A DNA stretch of 64,000 bases. Source: Clostridia bacterium. GTDB taxonomy: Bacteria; Bacillota; Clostridia; Oscillospirales; Acutalibacteraceae. Shown piece by piece: positions 32,817 through 40,954 of the stretch. Positions within the stretch are counted from its first letter, which is position 1, and every line of letters begins with the position of its first letter. Position numbers and translations under genes: made by a program. Below the pieces are notes generated by a model. The model saw nothing but the letters and a program-made list of their open reading frames with translations. It ran no database searches and was not told the origin of the DNA. The stretch is from the NCBI GenBank assembly GCA_017516445.1, contig JAFXCZ010000011.1, positions 1 to 64,000 of the forward strand, in the 5' to 3' direction.

Positions 32817-33899
32817 TCAATTAGCAAACATAGATTTATAGGGGTATATACTTAATGTATCAGCGCCTGTATAAGCATCATAAAAGAAATAAGCTGTAAA
32901 AAATACAACAAACACTATTTTAACCACGTTAATGATTTCTTTGTCTAATTTATTACTTTTACTAAGCGCCCTTGTAACTGTAATAGGCAAAAACAAAAGA
33001 AAATAATAGTTAAATCGCATAGCAACATGATTTAAAGAAGCAAAAATTTGAAGCATTAATGTCAAAACTAAAATACCTCTTAGACCGTTAGTTTCTTCAT
33101 CTATATTATCTTCATCAATAGCAACAAAACTGAAAACAACAAATAAAGCGATAAGAATTATCATAGTATAAGCACCGGTTTCAGTAGCACTTCCGTATTT
33201 ATCCTGGTAATCCTCGCCTACAAATTTTAAAAGGAAGTCAAATATACTATTTCTAAATAAAAATACTAATGCAGTAAGGGGCGCAACAACAGATGATAAA
33301 TGTTTTGTCCTTAATTTAAAATAATATACAGGATATAAAAGCAACATTATCCAAGCCGATTTATGAAATAAGCTGGCAATGAACACAGTCAAAACGAACA
33401 GGATTAATTTTTTATTTTTTACAAAATAAAAAGCGGGTATAGCAAAAACAATTGCTACAGTTTGACGCAAGCCCGAAAATGCCATTGGAAAAATCGAAGT
33501 AGCAGTCAAATATAACAGTATAGAAATTACACCGTTATCGCTCTCTTTATAATAAAAGTAAGCCGTAGGTATGCAACAAATCAAAGCTATTACTATTAAT
33601 AAAGCGCGAAAATCATCCGATATAAAACTCACTATTTTCATTAACACCCAATAGCCTATTTCAATGTCTTCCATATTAAAAATTTTATTCCAAGACAAAT
33701 AGGTTGTGCGCTTAAAATGATATATATAACCAACAAGGTCGGTACCAACTATGAAGTCACGCAAAACCAACAAAAAGAAAAATATCAAAAAGAAAGCAAT
33801 AACTTCACCGTTAGCTTTTTTCTTTTGTTGTATTGGATTTATATTTTTAAAAAGACCATAAAACAGCGGTATTCCCACTAAAGCATAATACGGAAGCAT
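32817..33899 (-). CDS. EpsG/Wzy-type polysaccharide polymerase
   Basis: A 360-residue integral membrane protein with about ten hydrophobic helices. It fits the EpsG family of repeat-unit polymerases: GTDLVGYIYHF in a periplasmic loop near residue 55, FRALLIVIALI, and SGLRQTVAIVFAIPAFYFV with the conserved Arg-Gln near residue 145, then FHKSAWIMLLLYPVYY. AAAGGTAG precedes the ATG. It would polymerise repeat units flipped by the Wzx protein. Low sequence conservation in this class leaves the assignment at family level. Confidence 0.85.
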   Translation of the reverse strand: MLPYYALVGIPLFYGLFKNINPIQQKKKANGEVIAFFLIFFFLLVLRDFIVGTDLVGYIYHFKRTTYLSWNKIFNMEDIEIGYWVLMKIVSFISDDFRALLIVIALICCIPTAYFYYKESDNGVISILLYLTATSIFPMAFSGLRQTVAIVFAIPAFYFVKNKKLILFVLTVFIASLFHKSAWIMLLLYPVYYFKLRTKHLSSVVAPLTALVFLFRNSIFDFLLKFVGEDYQDKYGSATETGAYTMIILIALFVVFSFVAIDEDNIDEETNGLRGILVLTLMLQIFASLNHVAMRFNYYFLLFLPITVTRALSKSNKLDKEIINVVKIVFVVFFTAYFFYDAYTGADTLSIYPYKSMFAN

Positions 33900-33920
33900 T
33901 ATATCTACCTTTCTTAACTA

Positions 33921-34868
33921 TCACTGTGTCTTTACGCGCAAAACAAATTTATAATATAGTTTTCTTATTAATGGACGAACAGAACCATACATTAATCTTA
34001 ATATTATTTTAAATCGATTTAGCAACGAAAGTTTTTTCAACTTTTTGTTTTCTTCAAGAATAAATTTTATAACCTGCTTATTATTATAAGTAGCATTATA
34101 ATTAGCATAAGACAGTAAAATATCTTCTTTACAGTCAAATAATTTCGGCAAAAGTATTTCTGCCATTAACTTTGATTCTTTATAAAACAATTCTTTTCCC
34201 GTTTGGGTAAGTTGACTGTCATGTATTCGCGACATAACCAATTCATCATGCATATAAAACAACGGATATTCATTCAAAAAAATATTCGCCCACATCAAAA
34301 TATCTTGAACATATCTCAAATGTTCATCGAAAAAGCCGACCGTATCAAATATTTTTTTATTTATTAAAAACGCGCATCCATTAAAAGAGCCTTTATTAAA
34401 TAAATTTTTCAAAGCATCTTCCCAAGATATCTGAACTTTATCCGCGAATCTCTTTGCTTCTGATTTATTAAGAATTTCTTGTGACTTGTTATTGATGAAT
34501 TTACTTGAACATACTACTATTGTTTCTTTATTTTCAATTTTTTCTAAAGCTTGTATCTGTTTTTCTATTTTTTGAGACTCATATTTATCATCGTGCGAAA
34601 GCCAAGAAAAATATTCACCACACATTTTTTCTATGCCGAAATTAAGCGCTGAAGAAACCCCGCCATTTTCTTTATAAAAATAGCGTATTTTTTCACCATA
34701 GGAAAGTGCAATTTTTTCTGTTGCGCCATTATCGCAAGAACCATCATTAACAACTATAATTTCTATATTTTTATAGGTTTGCGACAATGCACTATCTATA
34801 GCTTCTCTTAAATAATTACTTCCGTTATATACAGGTATCACTATTGATACCATTGGTGTATTATCCAT
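33921..34868 (-). CDS. glycosyltransferase family 2
   Basis: A 315-residue inverting GT-A enzyme. It has PMVSIVIPVYNGSNYLREAI, IEIIVVNDGSCDNG near residue 40 and YFSWLSHDDKYES near residue 90 with the DD metal site. GCAFLINKKIFDTVGFFDEHLRY follows near residue 165. AAAGGAG lies six bases before the ATG. It stands between the polymerase and the first GT4 enzyme of the operon. Confidence 0.92.
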   Translation of the reverse strand: MDNTPMVSIVIPVYNGSNYLREAIDSALSQTYKNIEIIVVNDGSCDNGATEKIALSYGEKIRYFYKENGGVSSALNFGIEKMCGEYFSWLSHDDKYESQKIEKQIQALEKIENKETIVVCSSKFINNKSQEILNKSEAKRFADKVQISWEDALKNLFNKGSFNGCAFLINKKIFDTVGFFDEHLRYVQDILMWANIFLNEYPLFYMHDELVMSRIHDSQLTQTGKELFYKESKLMAEILLPKLFDCKEDILLSYANYNATYNNKQVIKFILEENKKLKKLSLLNRFKIILRLMYGSVRPLIRKLYYKFVLRVKTQ

Positions 34869-34916
34869 AAAAAACTCCTTTCTGTAAAAAACTCTTTTAC
34901 TTTCTTACCATTAAAA

Positions 34917-36029
34917 TTAATGCTTTTCACCTAATACAAAATTGTAAATTTTCTCGGTGACAATTTGTTCATCGTATTTTGACAATTCTTCCTGTGAAAC
35001 AACCGTTAAACTTTGTTTCTTTATGATTTCACAAATTTTTCGGGACATTTCTTCAACATCGTTTATATCAACCAGATAACCGTTTACATCATTTTTTATT
35101 ATTGTTGAATGGCCTCTGTTTTTGGTTGCAACCACCTGTAATCCGGAAGCCAAAGCTTCAACAACATTAATGCCAAATCCTTCTCTAATACTAGATGCGG
35201 TGCAAATATCAGCACAGGCATATAGATTTGCTTTATCCGAGCGCCAACCAAGAAATCTTACTTTTTCGAATACGCCTATTTCTTTTGCATATTCTTGGTA
35301 TTTTCCATTATTATGGTCGAACCCAGCTAATACCAGATATGTGTCGGGCAATTCGCATTGTACTTGTTTTAACACATCCAGTAGCATTTTTTGATTTTTA
35401 TTTTTTATTAATTCTGCTAAATAAATTAAAACATTTGCATTTTCGGGTATGTTTAGCTCTTCTCTGACTTTTTTTCTCGCAGCCTCTTTCGAAAACGAAT
35501 TGTACTCATTTATGTTAACACCTATACCATCAATTAAATATGTTTCTCTTACTTTAAGCAAGTTTTTTGAATTATTATAATCTTCTTCGTTAATGGTTAT
35601 GATAGAATTTGTAACTTTCGCCAATATCTTTTCAACAGGATAATATATAAGCCAATTTAATAACGGGGCACCCTTGTAAAAATGTAGTCCGTGCGCAAAA
35701 TATACAATTCGTGTATCAAATCTTTTTCTTGCACTTAATGATGCAATTCTTCCGATTAAACCGCCTACAGGCGTATGGCAATATATAATATCATACTTGC
35801 CGTTATCAATAATCTTTTTTAACGCCTTAATACCTGCAAATGTAGCAAATGTAAAGGGGCTTCTTTTCCACGGCATAACATATTTCTTGTCGCAATACGG
35901 AACCTCTTCTGTTCCTGAGCTTGCCACTTCAACTGTCCAACCTTCATCTTTAAACTTTTTAATTGTTGGAATATGAAATTTTAAAATATGCTCTTTAGTG
36001 ACATTCGCAACAAATAAAATTTTTCTCAT
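34917..36029 (-). CDS. glycosyltransferase family 4
   Basis: A 370-residue GT-B enzyme. It has KILFVANVTKEHILKFHIP at the start and YCHTPVGGLIGRIAS around residue 83. The retaining motif SSIREGFGINVVEALASGLQVVATKNRG lies near residue 283, with the two Glu residues correctly spaced. The start overlaps the end of the priming transferase gene by 4 bp. As the gene directly after the priming enzyme, it is a reasonable candidate for adding the second sugar. Confidence 0.92.
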   Translation of the reverse strand: MRKILFVANVTKEHILKFHIPTIKKFKDEGWTVEVASSGTEEVPYCDKKYVMPWKRSPFTFATFAGIKALKKIIDNGKYDIIYCHTPVGGLIGRIASLSARKRFDTRIVYFAHGLHFYKGAPLLNWLIYYPVEKILAKVTNSIITINEEDYNNSKNLLKVRETYLIDGIGVNINEYNSFSKEAARKKVREELNIPENANVLIYLAELIKNKNQKMLLDVLKQVQCELPDTYLVLAGFDHNNGKYQEYAKEIGVFEKVRFLGWRSDKANLYACADICTASSIREGFGINVVEALASGLQVVATKNRGHSTIIKNDVNGYLVDINDVEEMSRKICEIIKKQSLTVVSQEELSKYDEQIVTEKIYNFVLGEKH

Positions 36030-36646
36030 ACTTCTGCTTTCTCTTTCTCTTTGCTTTCAACAATTCCGCCTTCAACCACACCATCGGATTTAAGCACTGA
36101 AAATATGGTTGCAAAAAAACATTTAATATCAAATCCAAAGCTTAAATTTTCAAGATATTCAACATCGTATCTTACTTTTTCTTCAATAGAAAGTTCATCT
36201 CTACCATTGATTTGAGCCCAACCGGTAAGACCTGGTCGAATATTATTAACGCCATATGTATCACGCAATTCAATTAAATCAAATTGATTCCAAAGTGCTG
36301 GACGCGGACCCACAATACTCATATCCCCAATCAAAATATTAAAAATTTGTGGCAATTCGTCAAGGCTTGTCTTGCGCAAAAAAGCACCCACTTTTGTTAT
36401 GTATTGTTGGGGATTTTCTAACAAGTGCGTGGGTGTATCTTTCGGAGTAGTAGTTTTCATTGTTCTAAATTTATATATATTGAAGTGCTTTTTATTCTTA
36501 CCTATACGTTCCTGAACAAAAAATACAGGCCCGGGATTATCAATTTTAATTGCCAATATGACAATTAAAAAAACAGGTGATAAAATAATAATAGCTAACG
36601 ATGAAAGAATTAAATCCATTATCCTTTTAAAGCAATTAACATACAT
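36026..36646 (-). CDS. priming sugar-1-phosphate transferase (short form)
   Basis: A 206-residue bacterial sugar transferase of the PglC/EpsL size class, which starts the repeat unit on undecaprenyl phosphate. It has one membrane helix ([19 protein letters not shown]), the basic [22 protein letters not shown] and the catalytic [15 protein letters not shown] followed by [27 protein letters not shown] completes the domain. GGAGTG lies before the ATG. It is the first gene of the long minus-strand operon, behind the promoter at 36730. It lacks the extra domains of the enzyme at 1793-3190, so the two are not duplicates. Confidence 0.95.
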   Translation of the reverse strand: MYVNCFKRIMDLILSSLAIIILSPVFLIVILAIKIDNPGPVFFVQERIGKNKKHFNIYKFRTMKTTTPKDTPTHLLENPQQYITKVGAFLRKTSLDELPQIFNILIGDMSIVGPRPALWNQFDLIELRDTYGVNNIRPGLTGWAQINGRDELSIEEKVRYDVEYLENLSFGFDIKCFFATIFSVLKSDGVVEGGIVESKEKEKAEV

Positions 36647-36914
36647 CTATACACACTCCTGTTAACAACTATTAATATTTATGATTCCTAGCGGACACAA
36701 TTAGGCAATTTTGTACTATATTATTAAATATTTTACCACTTTTATATGATTATGTCAATCAATACATATATATATTTAGTTTTATATTAGCAAATCTACT
36801 GACAGTGGAGTTGTATTCTTTTGAAATTATAGTTGAAAATTTTTCAGTAGAGTGCATTTTTTCTCGGCAATAATTATAATAAAATACGGCAAAAACAACT
36901 TTAAGGAGATAATT
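36647..36914. other. divergent intergenic region
   Basis: AT-rich spacer between the polysaccharide operon and degV. It holds the strong minus-strand promoter, about 75 nt of operon leader, and on the plus strand a TATAAT at 36875-36880 that probably serves degV although no good -35 box lies 17 nt upstream. No attenuator or JUMPstart-type element was recognised. Confidence 0.5.
36730..36758 (-). promoter_or_regulatory. promoter of the polysaccharide operon
   Basis: On the minus strand a perfect TTGACA (36758-36753), a 17-nt spacer and TAAAAT (36735-36730). Start is expected near 36723, which gives a leader of roughly 77 nt. Confidence 0.85.
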
Positions 36915-37751
36915 ATGGAGAAATTTAAAATAGTTGCCGATTCCTCGGCTGATACCTTTGAAATAAATTCGGTGCCGTTTGCTTATGCGCCGCTTAAGAT
37001 AATAACCGCGCAAAAGGAATTTACCGATAACTGCGACTTGGATGTAAAAGAAATGGTAGAATTTCTCGGAAGCTATAAGGGAAAATCCTCTACCTCATGC
37101 CCCAACCCTGAAGATTGGCTTTGCGCCTTTGGTGATACGGAAAATATTTTTTGCGTTACCATAACCGCAACCCTCTCAGGCAGCTTTAATGCGGCTATTA
37201 CCGCCAAGGAGCTATACCTTGAAGCGCACCCCGAAAGAAATGTGTTTGTTATAAACTCACTTTCGGCAGGTCCTGAGCTGAGGCTTATTATAGAAAAGCT
37301 GCAAGAGCTTATATACGACGACCTCCAATACGCTGAAATTTGCGAAAAAATAACAGAATATATGAACTCAACCGGGCTTTTGTTTATGCTCAAATCTATG
37401 AAAAACCTTGCCAACAACGGAAGAGTAAGCCCTATTGTTGCAAAGGCGGCAGGACTTTTGGGTATTCGCGTTGTGGGTAAAGCAAGTGACGTAGGCGACC
37501 TTGAACAGCTTAAAAAATGCAAGGGTGAGGAAAAAGCCTTGCGCTATATGGCAGATACAATTAAAAACTTTGGCTGTAAAAACGGAAAAATACGCATAGC
37601 GCACTGCTTTAACAATTCCGCCGCACTAAAGCTTAAAGAAAAATTGAAAGCTGAAATACCTAATGCCGATATTGCAATTTACAACTTAAAGGGTTTGTGC
37701 AGCTTTTATGCCGAAAACGGCGGATTACTTATAGGCTTTGAAAAATTTTAA
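36915..37751 (+). CDS. DegV-family fatty-acid-binding protein
   Basis: A 278-residue DegV protein. In Gram-positive bacteria such proteins present fatty acids to the FakA kinase (FakB role). Motifs are VADSSADT at the N-terminus, the SSTSCPNPEDW loop near residue 55 with the lipid-binding Ser/Thr, TITATLSGSFNAA near 80-95, and MKSMKNLANNGRVSP near residue 165. The ATG at 36915 has an AAGGAG site seven bases upstream; an ATG at 36852 lies in the promoter region and is rejected. No FakA-like gene is in the window. It stands alone between two divergent or convergent transcripts. Confidence 0.93.
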   Translation: MEKFKIVADSSADTFEINSVPFAYAPLKIITAQKEFTDNCDLDVKEMVEFLGSYKGKSSTSCPNPEDWLCAFGDTENIFCVTITATLSGSFNAAITAKELYLEAHPERNVFVINSLSAGPELRLIIEKLQELIYDDLQYAEICEKITEYMNSTGLLFMLKSMKNLANNGRVSPIVAKAAGLLGIRVVGKASDVGDLEQLKKCKGEEKALRYMADTIKNFGCKNGKIRIAHCFNNSAALKLKEKLKAEIPNADIAIYNLKGLCSFYAENGGLLIGFEKF

Positions 37752-37756
37752 AGTTA

Positions 37757-37790
37757 AAAACGCTAACGGTTTTTCCGTTAGCGTTTTGTA
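37757..37790. terminator. bidirectional terminator after degV
   Basis: AAAAACGCTAACGG pairs with CCGTTAGCGTTTT. It serves degV on the plus strand and probably the Gfo/Idh gene on the minus strand. Confidence 0.88.
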
Positions 37791-39014
37791 TTATAACAGA
37801 TTGTAAATGCTGTCTACAGGTTGTTTTTTGTGCTTCCATCTTCCGCCTGTGAAATCAGGGAACATAACGGGCGCACTGCCTAGTCTTACCGATTCCTCGC
37901 TGAGTACCGAAATAACCATCCAGCAAGCCGCATCATATACATCAATAGGCATTGGTAAATCCTTTTCAAGCGCTTCAAAGAAAGCGCTGATTACAAGATA
38001 ATCCATACCGCCGTGGTTGCCCCTTATGCCGTCCTCGCGGAACTTTTTCCACAAGGGGTGACGGTGCTCCTCCATATACTTGGTCATATTATCCCATTCG
38101 GACTTCCAAGAATCGTGCTTTTCTTTATGCTCTTTATTATCGTCAAAGAATACCGAATTGGTGCGCTCCTCATACATACCCTTAGTGCCTCTTACCGTAA
38201 AATCACGGCAGTAGTAACGCGGCAAGGTGGTATCAAGAACGATTTTAACCGTTTCGCCGTTAGCGCATTTAATTATTGTTGTGAAAACATCACCCTGACG
38301 CCAGGTAGCATCCTTTAAAGGATGGTCAATGCTTGTTAGATAATCTACCATACCGGCAGCCTTAGACGGCATAGAAACTAAAGATTCAAAACGGTTGCCG
38401 CAGCCAATATTTAAAAGCTTTGCAATAGGTCCTATCTCGTGTGTGGGATAGTTTTCGCAATTGCGGTGACGGTATTCACTGCCGCGGTAATGTCTGTCAC
38501 GGTTGATACCTGCGAAGGTATTGCGCATTTCATGACAGTAGCCGCCCTCACAGTGTACTATTGTACCGAACATACCCTTACGTGCCATATTGGTTACGGT
38601 CATTTCAACCTCGCCATAGCAGCAGTTTTCTAAGAACATAAAGGGTGTTTGGGTAGCCTCATAGGTCTTTACAAGGTCGTAGCACTGGTCAATAGAATAA
38701 GCACAGCCAACCTCCATAGCAACAGGCTTGCCGACTTTCATTGCGTGAATTGCGGCTTCAAAATGGTTTTCCCAGCCCGAGAGCACCAAAACCGTATCCA
38801 CCTCATCACAGTCGATAAGCTCTATGTAATCCTTTGTGCTTAATTTTACCTCGTGTCCCTTTTCCTTTAATGCCTCTTTACAGGCTTCAATTCGGTCATC
38901 GTACAGGTCGCATATAGCGGTAACCTCTACATTGTCAAACTCAGTAAGCATATCCTTTGCCCACCACGCACCGCGAAGACCAAGACCGATAACACCGACT
39001 TTAAACTTTTTCAT
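37791..39014 (-). CDS. Gfo/Idh/MocA-family protein resembling GH109 glycosidases
   Basis: A 407-residue Rossmann-fold protein. GVIGLGLRGAWWAKD near the start binds NAD. The middle departs from plain dehydrogenases and matches the pattern of GH109 enzymes, NAD-dependent alpha-N-acetylgalactosaminidases: GKPVAMEVGCAY, MFLENCCYGE, HCEGGYCHEMRN, then ENYPTHEIGPIAKLLNI. The ATG at 39014 is preferred since AAAGGA lies nine bases upstream; an ATG at 39023 would abut that site. It has no signal peptide, so it would act on an imported amino sugar. An operator and promoter shared with nagBA precede it, which supports an amino-sugar role. A dehydrogenase remains the alternative. Confidence 0.85.
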   Translation of the reverse strand: MKKFKVGVIGLGLRGAWWAKDMLTEFDNVEVTAICDLYDDRIEACKEALKEKGHEVKLSTKDYIELIDCDEVDTVLVLSGWENHFEAAIHAMKVGKPVAMEVGCAYSIDQCYDLVKTYEATQTPFMFLENCCYGEVEMTVTNMARKGMFGTIVHCEGGYCHEMRNTFAGINRDRHYRGSEYRHRNCENYPTHEIGPIAKLLNIGCGNRFESLVSMPSKAAGMVDYLTSIDHPLKDATWRQGDVFTTIIKCANGETVKIVLDTTLPRYYCRDFTVRGTKGMYEERTNSVFFDDNKEHKEKHDSWKSEWDNMTKYMEEHRHPLWKKFREDGIRGNHGGMDYLVISAFFEALEKDLPMPIDVYDAACWMVISVLSEESVRLGSAPVMFPDFTGGRWKHKKQPVDSIYNLL

Positions 39015-39032
39015 ACCAAACATTCCTTTCGA

Positions 39033-39087
39033 AATATATCTGTACTATATAGTATAAATGGTTTGAAAACTGCTTTCTATACTATAA
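39033..39087 (-). promoter_or_regulatory. operator and promoter of the GH109-like gene
   Basis: On the minus strand GTATAGAAAGCAGTT (within 39087-39068) is followed 13 bases later by TACTATATAG as -10 region. No usable -35 box lies between them, so activator dependence is likely. The 20-bp site differs from that upstream of nagB at one position. Confidence 0.75.
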
Positions 39088-39122
39088 ATGTTCAGAAATT
39101 TATAAAAAAAGACCATTTTAGA

Positions 39123-39953
39123 TTATTGTCTTTGATTTTTTCTTGCCCATTCGCTTGGCGTTATACCCACCTCGCGCTTGAATGCGGCTGAAAAATAATT
39201 CTGGTTATAAAAACCCACAGCTATAGCGGCATTGTATATCGAGCAGCCTTCCGATAGCATTGCCTTGGCTTGCTCAATTTTCAAAGCGAGAAAATACTCG
39301 TGCACACCTTTTAAGGTGTATTTTTTAAATATACGCTTAAGCTGTGTCAAAGAAATATGTAATTCGTCTGCGATTTGCTGAATTTTAATTTGCTGTGATA
39401 TGTTTTCGTGCATTTTATTAACTGCGGCGGTGAATATTGCGGCATTACCGCTGGTCCTTGGGTGTACCTCGTTCTCATTTTCTGCACACATATACAAAAA
39501 GCGTTCAAGCGCCACGCAAAACATTGCCATTGCTACGCCATCTTTGCGAAAATTTTGAGCCGTATACGCATCATCGGGGCCATTTTCGGCAATGATTTTT
39601 TGAAGCTCATTTGTAAGCTTTAGACCGTTTAAATCCAAATGTATTACCTTATCGCAAAGCTTAGCAAGATACTCACCCTGCGCAACAAAGGTTATTACCG
39701 TAAACTCTATATCCTCTTTTCCCGCATTCCATATACGGTGAAATTCGTTAGGCTTATGAAAAATTACTGTACCGGGACTACATTTAAGTATTCGGCTATC
39801 GGCTGCCACACCTACACTACCCTTTGAGATATACACCAACTCCCAAAAATCGTGTATCTCGCCGTTGAAGGTATAATTTTCACTTCGTACCACCGTAAAC
39901 GCACTGTGTATTCCCTTAATATCGATATATCTTTTATGCTCTGTAAATTTCAT
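39123..39953 (-). CDS. AraC-family transcriptional regulator
   Basis: A 276-residue regulator with an N-terminal cupin-type sensor domain and a C-terminal double helix-turn-helix (about 175-270). The sensor part has HDFWELVYISKGS and PGTVIFHKPNEFHRI. The HTH part has IQQIADELHISLTQLKRIFKKY and AAIAVGFYNQNYFSAAFKREVG, the AraC signature. It lies between the GH109-like gene and nagBA, and a common operator lies upstream of both. It is therefore the likely activator, with an amino sugar or its phosphate as probable ligand. The upstream operator copy also sits where it could affect its own transcription. Ligand and autoregulation are inferred. Confidence 0.92.
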   Translation of the reverse strand: MKFTEHKRYIDIKGIHSAFTVVRSENYTFNGEIHDFWELVYISKGSVGVAADSRILKCSPGTVIFHKPNEFHRIWNAGKEDIEFTVITFVAQGEYLAKLCDKVIHLDLNGLKLTNELQKIIAENGPDDAYTAQNFRKDGVAMAMFCVALERFLYMCAENENEVHPRTSGNAAIFTAAVNKMHENISQQIKIQQIADELHISLTQLKRIFKKYTLKGVHEYFLALKIEQAKAMLSEGCSIYNAAIAVGFYNQNYFSAAFKREVGITPSEWARKNQRQ

Positions 39954-39996
39954 TTTGCCGACCCCTTTTGGTCTGATTTCTTCTTTTTTTGAACAA

Positions 39997-40038
39997 TTAT
40001 GGTATAGAAAGCAGTTATTATATCAAGTATACTATAAT
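39997..40038 (+). promoter_or_regulatory. operator and promoter of nagBA
   Basis: GTATAGAAAGCAGTT (ending at 40016) is followed after exactly 13 bases by TACTATAATAG (-10 TATAAT at 40033-40038). The arrangement copies that before the GH109-like gene. The site also lies just downstream of a minus-strand TATAAT that may belong to the araC-like gene. Confidence 0.78.
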
Positions 40039-40097
40039 AGAAAATAAACGGTTTGTAAAGCAAAAAATACTTTATTCCGTAAAAAAGGAGCAAAATT

Positions 40098-40949
40098 ATG
40101 GAACATTACAATCTTATTAAACCCGAAGATTTAGGCAAAGGCTCAAGCATAAAGCTTGACGTATCTATCGCGGAGGTAGATATCTACTGGAAAGTGGCAA
40201 TTGAGGTTTTAGAAACCATTGCCGAAAACAACAAAAAGGGCGAGCCTACTGTTATGGTAGTACCCTACGGTCCTTTAGGCCCCTACTTCAGAATAGCTGA
40301 GCTTGTGAATAAATACAGAATTTCTTTAAAGAACTGCGTATTCATCAATATGGACGAATATCTTGCAGACGAGAATACATATATCGATATAAACGACCCG
40401 CTTTCCTTCCGTGGCGGTATGGATAGAATTTTCTATTCACAGGTTGACGAGGAATTAAACGTTCTCCCCGAGAACAGAATTTTCCCCGACCCCAAAAATC
40501 CCGGCAAGGTTATGGAAATTATTGAGAAATACGGCAAGCTTGATATGGTGTTCGGCGGTGTTGGTATTAACGGCCACTATGCATTTAATGAACCGCCCGA
40601 GGCAGACGAAATTTGCGATAATGAAGAATTTGCAAACCGTCCTACACGTGCTCTCAAGCTCACACGTGAGACTGCAACCATTAACGCCTATATGAACTGC
40701 GGTGCTGACCTTGACGCTATTCCTAGACATTGTATTACCGTTGGTATGAAGGAAATGTTTATGGCACGCAAGGTAAGAATGATTATGCCTAGAGATTGGA
40801 ACGCTGGCGCACTCAGAAAGATTTTACACGGTGATATTACTGCTAAGGTGCCTTGCTCTCTCTTCCGCAATCATAAGGATGCTAAAATCTACACCATTGC
40901 AGAGGCTACAAAGAATCCTATCCCCGAAATCAGAGTTTATAACAAATAA
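40098..40949 (+). CDS. nagB: glucosamine-6-phosphate deaminase/isomerase-like protein
   Basis: This enzyme converts glucosamine-6-phosphate to fructose-6-phosphate and ammonia, the last step of GlcNAc catabolism. The 283 residues are a somewhat divergent NagB: NMDEYLAD near residue 90, GGVGINGHYAFNEPPE near residue 150 (the family has GxGxxGHIAFNEP, with the catalytic His) and CITVGMKEMFMARKVRMI. Divergence from standard NagB leaves room for a related amino-sugar-phosphate (for example galactosamine) deaminase. GGAGC precedes the ATG. nagA follows after 5 bp. Confidence 0.88.
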   Translation: MEHYNLIKPEDLGKGSSIKLDVSIAEVDIYWKVAIEVLETIAENNKKGEPTVMVVPYGPLGPYFRIAELVNKYRISLKNCVFINMDEYLADENTYIDINDPLSFRGGMDRIFYSQVDEELNVLPENRIFPDPKNPGKVMEIIEKYGKLDMVFGGVGINGHYAFNEPPEADEICDNEEFANRPTRALKLTRETATINAYMNCGADLDAIPRHCITVGMKEMFMARKVRMIMPRDWNAGALRKILHGDITAKVPCSLFRNHKDAKIYTIAEATKNPIPEIRVYNK

Positions 40950-40954
40950 AAGAT

